Assembly: GCA_028693165.1 (NCBI GenBank)
Contig: JAQUVX010000020.1
Location: 19,421-83,420, forward strand
Origin: Lachnospiraceae bacterium
Lineage (GTDB): Bacteria > Bacillota > Clostridia > Lachnospirales > Lachnospiraceae
Reading direction: 5' to 3'
DNA length: 64,000 nt
Position 1 is the first letter of the stretch, and every line of letters starts with the position of its first letter. The notes beneath the pieces are model-generated. The model saw only the letters and a list, made by a program, of their open reading frames with translations, did not search any database and was not told the DNA's origin. This document shows positions 35,485-43,995 of the stretch, in pieces. The position numbers were made by a program, and so were the translations under genes.

Positions 35485-36801
35485 TTACCGATAAAGAAAA
35501 TGCGTCAGCGCTGCCACAAGCGGCATCGCAATCACGGTTCTCACAAGAAAGATCTCGATTAATTTCCCCGCCTTCAGCGGAATCCGGCTGCTCAAAATCG
35601 CATTGCCCGCCTCTGAGAAAAAGATGATCTGCACAATGGAAAGCTGAACAATGAAGAACACCGTCTCCGCCGCCACCTTTCCTCCCGATACCAGAATGGT
35701 CGGCAGACTGATCTCCACGATTCCCACCAGAACAGACGGAGCTGCTGCCGCCGCATCCGGAATCCGCAAAAGCTGCAGCAGCGGAACGAGCGGATACCCC
35801 AGCCATTTAAACAGCGGAGTTTCATATACAAGCGTCAGCACCAGAATGACCAGCGGAATCATGACACCGATCGCCTTCTGCGCAAACATGACTGCCTGCA
35901 GAAAATTCTTGCGGAATGCATCCCAGGTAAAATCTTCCGACCGCTTCATTCCCGCCTGCGCCGCAAGGCGAACCCGCTCGGCAAAGGGAATCTTCTGATA
36001 CACATGCTCCGGTCTTGTCCGGTCGATGCAGGTATCCTCGATCAGGCAGAGGGGAGGAATCCGGATCATGATCGCCGCCATGATCAGCACCAGCGTAAAA
36101 CTGCTGATCAGCAGCACACCATACATATCCTCAATCCCGCCGATCGATGCCAGAACACCGATATAGCCCACACTGATCACGCTGAAATTCGTCACGACCG
36201 CACAGGCCTGTCTGGTCGTGTAGGTTTTGTTCTCATAATACTGCTCTGTAAAATAAACACCAACCGATGCCGATGACACAAAGGATGAGATCATATTGAC
36301 CGCCGCTTCCCCCGGAAGCTTAAACAGCGGAAGCATCACCGGTTCCAGCAGCACGGACACGAACTCCACAATCCCCGACTTGATAATGAAGATCACCAAA
36401 GTTCCCGCCAAAGCGATGGTGATAAAGATCGTGGAAGCCATCCGGATGACCGATCCGCCGATCGCCGGATTCCTCACAAAAGACAGATTAACATCAAAAC
36501 AGATCATAATGGTAAGCACAATGCCTGCCGCAAAAAAGATCTGTTTGACCAGTGGATCGCGTCTGTGATAGTCCACCATCGTATTCATTTGAAAAATCTT
36601 TGCTCCTGCCAGAGAACATGCCAGGAGCATTTCAGAAATGACTGCTACATAAGTTACCCGTTCTGCTGCCAGCCGCTTCAAAAAGTCAATTCCGTAAACC
36701 ACCGGAATCTTCCCTCCTGTGATCGGAATAAAGAACAGAAGCACACCGATCAGGCTCAGCAGCAGAAACTTAACCATATTTTTTTCTTCTGTCACATTCA
36801 C
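35485..36801 (-). CDS. YjiH family membrane protein (GATE/nucleoside-recognition domain), copy 2
   Basis: A second 438-residue YjiH-type protein, equal in length to copy 1 and clearly paralogous (FLLLSLIGVLLFFIPITGGK; IIKSGIVEFVSVLLEPVMLP; SVGVYFTEQYYENKTYTTRQ). The copies have diverged strongly outside these blocks, so this is an old duplication, perhaps giving two different substrates or a heteromeric carrier. Its start overlaps the FAD-subunit stop by four bases, which ties it firmly to the hydroxylase genes. Confidence 0.88.
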   Translation of the reverse strand: MNVTEEKNMVKFLLLSLIGVLLFFIPITGGKIPVVYGIDFLKRLAAERVTYVAVISEMLLACSLAGAKIFQMNTMVDYHRRDPLVKQIFFAAGIVLTIMICFDVNLSFVRNPAIGGSVIRMASTIFITIALAGTLVIFIIKSGIVEFVSVLLEPVMLPLFKLPGEAAVNMISSFVSSASVGVYFTEQYYENKTYTTRQACAVVTNFSVISVGYIGVLASIGGIEDMYGVLLISSFTLVLIMAAIMIRIPPLCLIEDTCIDRTRPEHVYQKIPFAERVRLAAQAGMKRSEDFTWDAFRKNFLQAVMFAQKAIGVMIPLVILVLTLVYETPLFKWLGYPLVPLLQLLRIPDAAAAAPSVLVGIVEISLPTILVSGGKVAAETVFFIVQLSIVQIIFFSEAGNAILSSRIPLKAGKLIEIFLVRTVIAMPLVAALTHFLYR

Positions 36802-37643
36802 TGTTTCTCCCGATCCAATTTGAGGAAGGTATCCATCACGACACCTCTTGAAGCATACACCTTGTAATCGCGGTCGAATTCCTTCGGGGTATTCGCCATG
36901 ATATAGTCAGACAAAATCTCCGCCACCTTCATAATGTTATATTCATTCAGCGGTTTTCCAATCAGGAATTCCTCTGCCTCACGCAGCTTTACCGGACGGA
37001 CAGAGATCGCGCCGATCAAGATCCGTACCGACTTCACCTTGTCCTGCTCCATGGAGATTCCCAATGCCATATCGATTCGCGCGATGGTTACTTTCTTTCT
37101 TGTTCCCAGCTTCACAAAAGAACTCTTGAATTTCGGGAACGGCATGTGAATCCGGTAGATTGCTTCGTTGTAATCCAGGACCGTCTTGCCCGGGCGCTCG
37201 ATCAGTTCTGTGATCGGGATCATGCGGGTTCCGTCTGGGCCAAGCGCCTCAATCACTGCATCATAGAGATACAGAACCGGGATCAGATCTCCTGCCGGAG
37301 ATGCATTGCCCAGGTTGCCGCCGATCGTACCGTGATTGCGGATCTGAAGTGATCCGACATCCGAGGCAGCGTCCATCAAAGCCGGAAATTGTTCACGGAT
37401 CACTTCATTGTGTTCCATCTCTGTCATCGTTGCGTATCCGCCGATCACAATTCCTGATCGGTTGGTCTCAATCCGTCTGAACTCATCCACAGCACCCAGA
37501 TAGCAAAGCGCACCCGGCTTTGCCATACCAGAGTGGAGACGGATGATAAAATCTGTGCCGCCGCCCAGGAACTTGCTGTCCGGAGTCATTTTGCTCAGGC
37601 ACTCTTTCACTTCTGAATATGATTTCGGTACATATGCTTCCAT
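36798..37643 (-). CDS. Molybdenum hydroxylase FAD-binding subunit (XdhB/CoxM family)
   Basis: FAD subunit of a heterotrimeric xanthine dehydrogenase-family enzyme, passing electrons from the FeS subunit to NAD or another acceptor. The 281-residue protein has the PCMH-type FAD motif LGGGTDFIIRLHSG (about 26-39) and the second FAD block RNHGTIGGNLGNASPAGDLIP, followed by the CO_deh_flav_C domain. It starts three bases after the FeS gene and its end overlaps the YjiH gene by four bases. Confidence 0.94.
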   Translation of the reverse strand: MEAYVPKSYSEVKECLSKMTPDSKFLGGGTDFIIRLHSGMAKPGALCYLGAVDEFRRIETNRSGIVIGGYATMTEMEHNEVIREQFPALMDAASDVGSLQIRNHGTIGGNLGNASPAGDLIPVLYLYDAVIEALGPDGTRMIPITELIERPGKTVLDYNEAIYRIHMPFPKFKSSFVKLGTRKKVTIARIDMALGISMEQDKVKSVRILIGAISVRPVKLREAEEFLIGKPLNEYNIMKVAEILSDYIMANTPKEFDRDYKVYASRGVVMDTFLKLDREKQ

Positions 37644-37646
37644 CTC

Positions 37647-38105
37647 TTATGCCTCCTCCGCTGAGCGTTTTACCGCCTTGATGATCTGTGTGTATCCGGA
37701 ACACCGGCAGATATTTCCAGCCAGTGCATTTCGAATTTCCTGCTCAGTCGGGTGCGGGTTATGCATGAGAAGCGCCTTGGTCGACATGATCATGCCCGTC
37801 GTACAGTAACCGCACTGGATTGCCGTTTCCTCCACAAACATTCTCTGAATCCTGCACATCTCTCCGTTCTCTTCCAGTCCCTCGATGGTGATAACCTCTC
37901 TCCCCTCAAGCTGGCAGACGAGCGTCAGGCAGGAATGAACCGCCTCCCCATCGATGATCACGGTACAGGCTCCGCACTCTCCTTCTCCACATCCCTCTTT
38001 GGTTCCGGTCATGTGAAGGTCTTCTCTCAGAAGATCCAAAAGGCGCTTCTGAGGTTCCGCCTCAATCACTCTTTTCTTTCCATTTAATTTAAATGTCAGC
38101 TTCAT
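37647..38105 (-). CDS. Molybdenum hydroxylase 2Fe-2S subunit (CoxS/XdhC-type small subunit)
   Basis: A 152-residue electron-transfer subunit with two [2Fe-2S] clusters. The plant-ferredoxin-type cluster ligands are in GCGEGECGACTVIIDG with a later Cys in SCLTLV, and the second cluster ligands are in QCGYCTTGMIM and NICRCSGYTQII. The length is standard for separate FeS subunits. Its start overlaps the large-subunit stop by four bases (ATGA), so it is translationally coupled. Confidence 0.96.
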   Translation of the reverse strand: MKLTFKLNGKKRVIEAEPQKRLLDLLREDLHMTGTKEGCGEGECGACTVIIDGEAVHSCLTLVCQLEGREVITIEGLEENGEMCRIQRMFVEETAIQCGYCTTGMIMSTKALLMHNPHPTEQEIRNALAGNICRCSGYTQIIKAVKRSAEEA

Positions 38106-40366
38106 CTCTTCGCCTCCTCACTTTTCTGATGCAAATATTCCATGATCACATCCGGCGTAATCGGAATGGTATCAATCTCACTGTCAAGGGCATCATTGAC
38201 CGCCCCCATAACAGCTGCCGCAACCGGTGTATGGCAGACCTCTCCTATGGATTTTGCACCGTAAGGTCCCGGATCTCCGCCCTCTTCGATGAATTCCACC
38301 TTGACATTCGGTGCTTCCCAGGAATTGATCAGATGGTAATCCTTTAAGCTGCCGCTTGGCTTTCCGTTGCTGCGGGTCAGCACATGCTCGGTCAGCGCAG
38401 CACCACTTCCCATAATGACAGCGCCCTGGGTCTGTGCCCGACAGATCTCCGGGTTGATCGCTTTTCCGATATCATGGACAGCCAGGTAATCCACAATCCT
38501 GGTCATGCCTGTGTAAGTGTCGACCTCCACCTCTGCAAAATGAACGCCGCAGACGCCCGGATTGGACTCCGGTATGTAATCCTCACTCACGAACACTTCC
38601 TGTTTCAGACTCTGCATGGAGAAATCAAATACATCGCTCCACGTATAGTGCAGATCCGGATTGGTGCGGCTGTATACCACACGATCTTCGATGTAGAGAT
38701 CTTCCTCTTTCTCACCCGAATAACGAGCCGTGCACTCGATGATGCTTGCAAGCATGGCCTCTGCACAGCGAATCGTCGTATTGCCGAGCACATAGGTGGT
38801 ACGGCTTGAGAAGCATCCAAGATCCAGCGGTGTCACATCCGTATCGCCTTCCCCGATCTTTACCTGCTCCGGCATAACGCCAAGTGCCTCCGCCGCGATC
38901 ATCTTCATCGCCATAACGGTACCACAGCCGTGATCATGAAGGGTCATGTTGCACAGGATCGTGCCGCTCTCGTTTAAGCTCATTGTCACACGTGCAAAAT
39001 CGGTCTTGCCCGGGTAGAAGTTGTTGACATGTCCGCCTGCCGACACGCCCAGTCCCCTCAGATACCGTTTATTCGTTTCATTAAATTTGCGAACTTCTTC
39101 TTTTCTTCTGTTCCATTCAAAATGATCCCGGCCCTGCTCCAAAGCCTGTCTTATCTTGTAGTTGCCAAGTGAGACACCGCACATCAGGTCAATGTCATTC
39201 TCATGCATGACATTCTTCAGACGAAGCTCTACCGGGTCCATGTTCAGCCGTCTTGCCGCCACGTTCATGCTGTGTTCGAACATCACCGTCGCTTCCGGGC
39301 TCGTCCATCCGCGGAACGCACCGCTTACGATGGTATTGGTGATCACAGCTTTGCTGTGATAATGACAATATGGATACTTATAAGTACGGAACATTTTGTG
39401 TGCAACGGTTCTCGCATAGTTGATGGAATTGCCCAGGTATGCGCCTGCATCCAGGGTCAGATCGCAGTCTACATTCTGAAGCTGTCCGTCCTTTGTGAAA
39501 TCCATCTCCGTCTCAAAATGCATCGGTGCACGGCTGTATGCGGAAATGATTGTCTCGCTTCGATTGTAAACCAGGCGTACCGGACGGTTCACGCGCATAG
39601 CCGCAGCCGCCGTCACCGGCTCAAGCACCCACTCCTGCTTACCGCCGAAGGAGCCGCCCATCGTCGTCTTGATGACACGGATCTTATTCGCATCCATATC
39701 GAATATGCCGCCTAACAGCGTCCGAATCCCGAATACTGCCTGATTCGGAGAGTATATGGTAAGCTGTCCGTCTTCTTTTCTATAATCTGCAACGCAGACA
39801 TGGGTCTCCATGCAGATGTGGTTGATCCTGGAAAGATTCGCATTGGTCCTGACCTTGATCAGATCCTTCGTGTCCTGCTTCTCGCCCACGTCATGCGTGT
39901 AGTCGCCAAATACGGCTCCTTCCGGGAACACGTTGTCGATCTTGCCGGTCAAAGCTTCCTCTGTCGTCAGCGCATAGGGATACTCTTCGTATTCGACTTC
40001 AATCAGCTTCACGGCCTCACGCGCAGCTTCCTCCGTCTCCGCGATCACACCTGCAATCCGATCGCCGACAAAACGGACGTGGGTATTGAAAATGCATTCG
40101 TTATAGATCAGATCCTGTCTGAACTGAGTCAGATAACGGTTGTATTTCTTCGTGGTTGTGTTAAAGCAGTGCATGACATCCACTACGCCCGGATACTCCA
40201 GAGCTTTTGAACAATCCAGCTTCTTCACGATGCCGTGAGGGATTGTCGAAAACAACAAAGCCATATGGAGCATCCCCTGCAGTTCCATATCCCCTGCATA
40301 TCTCAATCTTCCTGTTGCCTTTCCTACTGCGTCATGAATAGGATGGCTCTTTCCAACACATCTCAT
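38102..40366 (-). CDS. Molybdenum hydroxylase large (molybdopterin-binding) subunit, xanthine dehydrogenase family
   Basis: Catalytic subunit of 754 residues, the usual size for a separate Mo subunit. Family motifs are QAVFGIRTLLGG, TMGGSFGGKQE, GAFRGWTSPEATVMFE and the C-terminal PYGAKSIGEVCHTP, whose Glu corresponds to the catalytic base of xanthine oxidase. Substrate cannot be fixed from sequence; purines (xanthine, hypoxanthine) or other N-heterocycles are candidates. It is the first gene of the operon, unlike many clusters where the Mo subunit is last. AGGAGG precedes the ATG by six bases, and a strong promoter overlaps a dyad that resembles a regulator site. Confidence 0.93.
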   Translation of the reverse strand: MRCVGKSHPIHDAVGKATGRLRYAGDMELQGMLHMALLFSTIPHGIVKKLDCSKALEYPGVVDVMHCFNTTTKKYNRYLTQFRQDLIYNECIFNTHVRFVGDRIAGVIAETEEAAREAVKLIEVEYEEYPYALTTEEALTGKIDNVFPEGAVFGDYTHDVGEKQDTKDLIKVRTNANLSRINHICMETHVCVADYRKEDGQLTIYSPNQAVFGIRTLLGGIFDMDANKIRVIKTTMGGSFGGKQEWVLEPVTAAAAMRVNRPVRLVYNRSETIISAYSRAPMHFETEMDFTKDGQLQNVDCDLTLDAGAYLGNSINYARTVAHKMFRTYKYPYCHYHSKAVITNTIVSGAFRGWTSPEATVMFEHSMNVAARRLNMDPVELRLKNVMHENDIDLMCGVSLGNYKIRQALEQGRDHFEWNRRKEEVRKFNETNKRYLRGLGVSAGGHVNNFYPGKTDFARVTMSLNESGTILCNMTLHDHGCGTVMAMKMIAAEALGVMPEQVKIGEGDTDVTPLDLGCFSSRTTYVLGNTTIRCAEAMLASIIECTARYSGEKEEDLYIEDRVVYSRTNPDLHYTWSDVFDFSMQSLKQEVFVSEDYIPESNPGVCGVHFAEVEVDTYTGMTRIVDYLAVHDIGKAINPEICRAQTQGAVIMGSGAALTEHVLTRSNGKPSGSLKDYHLINSWEAPNVKVEFIEEGGDPGPYGAKSIGEVCHTPVAAAVMGAVNDALDSEIDTIPITPDVIMEYLHQKSEEAKR

Positions 40367-40386
40367 CTCAAACCTCCTGTTTTACT

Positions 40387-40393
40387 TATACCA
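40387..40393 (+). promoter_or_regulatory. TATACCA box, hydroxylase leader (box 1)
   Basis: TATACCA followed by GTTTG. It is one of six such boxes around the hydroxylase operon and the GntR gene and lies between the predicted transcription start and the large-subunit ATG, 21 bases from box 2. Confidence 0.5.
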
Positions 40394-40407
40394 GTTTGTT
40401 TTTCTCA

Positions 40408-40414
40408 TATACCA
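40408..40414 (+). promoter_or_regulatory. TATACCA box, hydroxylase leader (box 2)
   Basis: TATACCA followed by ATTTC, in the same orientation as box 1 and two helical turns away, just after the predicted transcription start. Confidence 0.5.
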
Positions 40415-40425
40415 ATTTCGTTTTT

Positions 40426-40454
40426 AATATACACTTACAAGTGGTATATGTCAA
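40426..40454 (-). promoter_or_regulatory. Promoter of the hydroxylase operon with embedded dyad (box 3)
   Basis: Leftward TTGACA (40449-40454), 17 bases, TATATT (40426-40431). The spacer holds TATACCACTT and its near-mirror AAGTGTATA, so a protein bound there would cover the promoter. This is the geometry of a repressor site. Confidence 0.75.
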
Positions 40455-40507
40455 TATTTTTTGTCGTGAATAACGCTCCCATGTAAATCGTCCTTTTTCC
40501 GTTCATT

Positions 40508-40514
40508 TGGTATA
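40508..40514 (-). promoter_or_regulatory. TATACCA box upstream of the hydroxylase promoter (box 4)
   Basis: Leftward TATACCA followed by AATGA, about 55 bases upstream of the -35 element and adjoining the GntR terminator. Confidence 0.4.
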
Positions 40515-40553
40515 TATAAAAAGAGCAGGAGCCTTTTCAGCTCCCGCCCTGCA
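40513..40553 (-). terminator. Terminator of the HutC-type GntR gene
   Basis: Leftward GCAGGGCGGGAGC and GCTCCTGC arms form a bulged stem, followed by TCTTTTTA. It isolates the regulator from the hydroxylase operon downstream. Confidence 0.7.
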
Positions 40554-40573
40554 TTCTTTTCATTATTCAGGTT

Positions 40574-41260
40574 TTATAATATTTTCTGATTACTTAGATA
40601 TTTGTACTGATCTCCCGGATGATAGCTGCGGCAGTGCATGATGATGCGCTCATCATGTACAAAATAACTCTTGATCTGAAGAATCGGCGATCCCACCTCA
40701 ACCTTTAAGTAAAGGGATGTATTATGCAGACAATTCAGTGCCTCTACCTCGTCATACGTCATGACACCGTGATCCGGCATATACTTCTGGATCAGCTGGT
40801 GCAGTCCCAGCTCATAGTCTTCGCTGGAAAGCCGCTCAAAAAATTCCGGATGAAAATAAATATCCTCATACGCATAGGGAATTCCCTGCTCCATGCGAAT
40901 CCGGCGCATGCGCCAGTAAGGTCGCCCTTCCTCAATCTGCAATGCCCGATAACCATAGTTGCACTCGTCACCCGGTTTGCAGCTGATCAGCTTCACGTTG
41001 AGGTTCGATTTCCTGTCCGGCGAAGGATCCCAGATGCTGCGGCTCTTTTTGGTATCCGTGAGAAATGTTCCGCTCCCCATTCTCCGAATCAGGAGTCCCT
41101 CATACATCAGATCCTCCAGCGCTTTTCTTACCGTCATGCGGTTCACTTCATAATAAGCGGCCAGATCCCGTTCCGAAGGAATGGCCTTGTCCTTCTGAAA
41201 TTCCCCCGAACGGATTCTGCCTAAAAGCGATTCCTTAATCATTGTATATTTTTTCTTCAT
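40574..41260 (-). CDS. GntR family regulator, HutC/UTRA subfamily
   Basis: Transcriptional regulator of 228 residues. Residues 1-70 form the winged helix (SERDLAAYYEVNRMTVRKAL, then EGLLIRRMGSGTFL), and the C-terminal UTRA domain (about 90-225) is the ligand-binding fold of HutC, FarR and PhnF. The ATG at 41260 has GGAG seven bases ahead; the in-frame ATG at 41284 does not. It is upstream of the hydroxylase operon on the same strand with its own terminator. Recurring TATACCA boxes near both promoters make it the likely regulator of both; the effector would then be a hydroxylase substrate or product. Confidence 0.92.
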   Translation of the reverse strand: MKKKYTMIKESLLGRIRSGEFQKDKAIPSERDLAAYYEVNRMTVRKALEDLMYEGLLIRRMGSGTFLTDTKKSRSIWDPSPDRKSNLNVKLISCKPGDECNYGYRALQIEEGRPYWRMRRIRMEQGIPYAYEDIYFHPEFFERLSSEDYELGLHQLIQKYMPDHGVMTYDEVEALNCLHNTSLYLKVEVGSPILQIKSYFVHDERIIMHCRSYHPGDQYKYLSNQKIL

Positions 41261-41274
41261 TCCACCACTCCAAT

Positions 41275-41305
41275 TGGTATACATTATTATTTTTATAGCA
41301 TACCA
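41275..41305. promoter_or_regulatory. TATACCA boxes at the GntR promoter (boxes 5 and 6)
   Basis: TATACCA reads leftward at 41275-41281 and a one-mismatch copy CATACCA reads rightward at 41299-41305. They flank an extended -10 (TGC-TATAAA leftward, 41292-41297), consistent with autoregulation. Confidence 0.5.
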
Positions 41306-41381
41306 TTTTCAGCTGGTTTCGTCCAGTCTTATGCTTGAGGAATTCTTCTATGGTGATTGTATCATGAAAAAACACCACCTC

Positions 41382-42437
41382 TTATTTCAAAAACAGGGCC
41401 GATACATCCACTGCCTGATCAATCATCCCGACATCCAGCATAAAGTCCGCCGTCTTCTGAAGTCCTGCGATATCGCTGTCCTTCGTCTCGGTGCTGAAAT
41501 CATAATACTCGTACATATCGCGCACCGCCTGCTCATCCAGATCCAGCGCCGCTGCCGCTTCCTTGATCGCCTCATCATTCTGCTCGTCCATGAACTTTGC
41601 GATATCTGCCTCCGCACTCTGGAAGGTTGCAATCACGTCCGGATTCTCCTGATAGAATTTGTCGGTCACGGCCACTGCAATGATGGCCTCGATCAGCCCC
41701 TCGCCGTCGGCGATCAGCTTGTAGCCTTCCTGATCTGCCTGGTATGCCGCTGCGCCTGCCAGCAGAGCCACATCCGCATTCTTGCTTGCCAGTGCGGTCT
41801 TGGAATCCGGGATGGTCATGTTCATGAAATTCACATCGTCTATGGTCATGCCTGCGGTTGCAAGATAGGCGGCCAGCAGCTCATGCAGATTGGTTCCGGC
41901 CGGTCCGACGATGGTTTTGCCCTTCAGGGATTCCGGTGTGGTCAGCGTCTCATCCGAGGTATACATGCGAAATGCCTTCGGGGAACGGCTGTACATATTC
42001 AGAATTTTGATATCCGCATCATTGGCCGCTGACAGGACGATGGAGCTTCCTCCTACCGCATAGAGAAACTGCACATCGCCGGATGCCAGTGCCTGCGTCT
42101 GGTCTGCGCCGGAGGTGATCTCCGCGTACGCTACCGAAATGCCGTCCTCGGCAAATGCCGTCTCAAAAAATTTGTTGTCCTGATCCACGATGGAAGGAAT
42201 GTTGAGCGGAGAAGTCACATAGGTCATGGTGATCTTGTCCAGTCCCGAACCGCTCTTGCCTGCCCCGGCCTGTGTCTCTGCCCCGGTCTGTGTCTCCGCC
42301 TCGGTCTGTGTCTCTGCCTGTGCGCCCGCCTCGGCCGATGTCTCCGCCGCTGTCGCTGCCGCCGTATTGCTTCCACAGCCCGCCAGTAACATTGCACTCA
42401 TGGTCATCGATGCCATGACTGTTAATAATTTTCTCAT
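41382..42437 (-). CDS. NitT/TauT-type ABC transporter substrate-binding lipoprotein
   Basis: Extracellular binding protein of the SsuA/TauA/NMT1 group, 351 residues. A signal peptide with lipobox MLLAGC puts the lipidated Cys near residue 20. A 45-residue low-complexity linker of Ala/Glu/Thr/Gln repeats follows, then the binding fold from ITMTYVTSPLNIPS. Blocks such as LASGDVQFLYAVGG and GKTIVGPAGTNLHELLAAYL match the family, which includes sulfonate, nitrate, pyrimidine and riboflavin binders. It is last in its operon, after the permease and ATPase. The ligand is unknown. Confidence 0.9.
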   Translation of the reverse strand: MRKLLTVMASMTMSAMLLAGCGSNTAAATAAETSAEAGAQAETQTEAETQTGAETQAGAGKSGSGLDKITMTYVTSPLNIPSIVDQDNKFFETAFAEDGISVAYAEITSGADQTQALASGDVQFLYAVGGSSIVLSAANDADIKILNMYSRSPKAFRMYTSDETLTTPESLKGKTIVGPAGTNLHELLAAYLATAGMTIDDVNFMNMTIPDSKTALASKNADVALLAGAAAYQADQEGYKLIADGEGLIEAIIAVAVTDKFYQENPDVIATFQSAEADIAKFMDEQNDEAIKEAAAALDLDEQAVRDMYEYYDFSTETKDSDIAGLQKTADFMLDVGMIDQAVDVSALFLK

Positions 42438-42460
42438 AGTCTTTTTTCTCCTCTTTCTTT

Positions 42461-43195
42461 TTACACTTGTTCTTCTATATCTTTCAGAATGTCCTGCTTC
42501 ATTTTCAGAAGCCGTTCATCCATAAGATCCCGTTTCCCGTCTTCCTGTGCGATTCGATACTCCGAATGCACCCTTCCGTCCTTCATCACTACAATCTTAT
42601 GTCCCAGAATCAATGCCTCATCGATGCTGTGGGTGACAAACAGAATGCTGCTTCCCTCTTCCCTCTGCACGCGGATCACCTCCCGCTGCATCTGTTCTCT
42701 GGTAAAATAATCCAGCGCGGCGAATGGCTCGTCCATCAGAATGAACGACGGCTCATACGCCAGCGCCCGGGCAATCGCAGTTCTCTGCTGCATGCCGCCC
42801 GACAGCTGCGCAGGATAAGCATGTTCAAAATCGGCCAGCCCAACCAGGCGGATCACGGACTCAAGCTTCGCCTCCATCCGCTCTCTGTCCGCTTCTCCCT
42901 GCCCGCTCTTCAAGCCAAATGCGACGTTTTCCTTCACATCCAGCCACGGCATCAGCCGCGGTTCCTGAAATACGAAGGCGGTTTTGTGCTGGCTGTGATA
43001 CACCACCTCGCCGCTGTCGCAGCGTTCCAGCCCGCCCACCAGACGCAGAAGTGTCGTCTTGCCGCAGCCGCTTCGGCCGAGCAAAATGGTGATCTCCCCT
43101 GGCTCCAGGCATAAGTCAATGCCATTTAAAACCTCCAGCCGGCGCCGGTCTACTTCATAGCTTTTTTTCAGATTCCGCACTTCAATTCCATCCAT
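42461..43195 (-). CDS. NitT/TauT-type ABC transporter ATP-binding protein
   Basis: ATPase subunit of 244 residues in the SsuB/TauB/NrtD group. It has Walker A LLGRSGCGKTT (about 36-46), the Q-loop FVFQEPRLMPW, the signature LSGGMQQRTAIARAL, Walker B FILMDEPFAALD and the H-loop FVTHSIDEA. Its start overlaps the permease end by 14 bases. The set matches a transporter for a small anionic or aromatic solute. Confidence 0.95.
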   Translation of the reverse strand: MDGIEVRNLKKSYEVDRRRLEVLNGIDLCLEPGEITILLGRSGCGKTTLLRLVGGLERCDSGEVVYHSQHKTAFVFQEPRLMPWLDVKENVAFGLKSGQGEADRERMEAKLESVIRLVGLADFEHAYPAQLSGGMQQRTAIARALAYEPSFILMDEPFAALDYFTREQMQREVIRVQREEGSSILFVTHSIDEALILGHKIVVMKDGRVHSEYRIAQEDGKRDLMDERLLKMKQDILKDIEEQV

Positions 43196-43991
43196 TTTCC
43201 CCGGCTCCTTTCAGAAATTTTCGGATCGCAAGGGCAAAGATTTTGTCCGTCGCATACCCCACCACGCCGATGATCAGGATTCCGGCAATGACCTTATCCG
43301 TGCGGGACATCTGCTGCGCAAACAGGATCAGATGCCCGATTCCGCTGGAGGCCGCAACCATCTCCGCACCGATGATGGCGCGCCAGCTATAGCCCAGTCC
43401 GGTCCGCATGCCCACCAGAATATCCGGAATCGCGTGCGGAAGAATAACCTTTTGAAAGCACTTCCATCGACTGTAATCGAAGGAAACCGCCACCTCGATC
43501 AGCTTCTCGTCACAGCTCAAAAATCCCTTGACGATATTTAAATACATCGGGAAAAAAGACGCCAGAATGATGATGACAATCTTTGTCGTCTCACCGATTC
43601 CGCACCACAAAATCAGCAGCGGAATCATACTCAGCGGCGGAACATTGCGCAAAAACTGCACCAGCCATTCGTAATATTCCCGCACCCCCGGCAGCAGACT
43701 GCTGACCGCACCCAGAGCAAAGGCAAGCACGAACGCGATGAAAAAACCCTTCAAAACACGCTGTAAACTGATCCAGATATCCCGGAAAAGCTCTCCATTC
43801 AGAAACATTTTCCACAGGGTTTTCAACACTTTCTGCGGAGATGGAAGCACATATGCGTTGAAAATTCCGGTCTCACAGACCACAAACCAGAGCAGAATCA
43901 GGATCACAAGTCCGACCCCGATCTTGAAGTGTCTGCCCGCTTTTATACGTTTTCCGAACTGTTTGTCATTTCTTTTTTCACCTTTGTTCAT
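43182..43991 (-). CDS. NitT/TauT-type ABC transporter permease
   Basis: Membrane subunit of 269 residues in the SsuC/TauC group with about six helices. The YVLPSPQKVLKTLWKM opening and the coupling segment EVAVSFDYSRWKCFQKVILP, followed by HAIPDILVGMRTGLGYSWRA, are characteristic. I use the ATG at 43991 because GGAG lies nine bases ahead and the length then fits the family; a frame open to 44138 would run into the preceding gene. It is second in the operon, five bases after the unknown leading gene. Confidence 0.93.
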   Translation of the reverse strand: MNKGEKRNDKQFGKRIKAGRHFKIGVGLVILILLWFVVCETGIFNAYVLPSPQKVLKTLWKMFLNGELFRDIWISLQRVLKGFFIAFVLAFALGAVSSLLPGVREYYEWLVQFLRNVPPLSMIPLLILWCGIGETTKIVIIILASFFPMYLNIVKGFLSCDEKLIEVAVSFDYSRWKCFQKVILPHAIPDILVGMRTGLGYSWRAIIGAEMVAASSGIGHLILFAQQMSRTDKVIAGILIIGVVGYATDKIFALAIRKFLKGAGENGWN

Positions 43992-43995
43992 CCTG

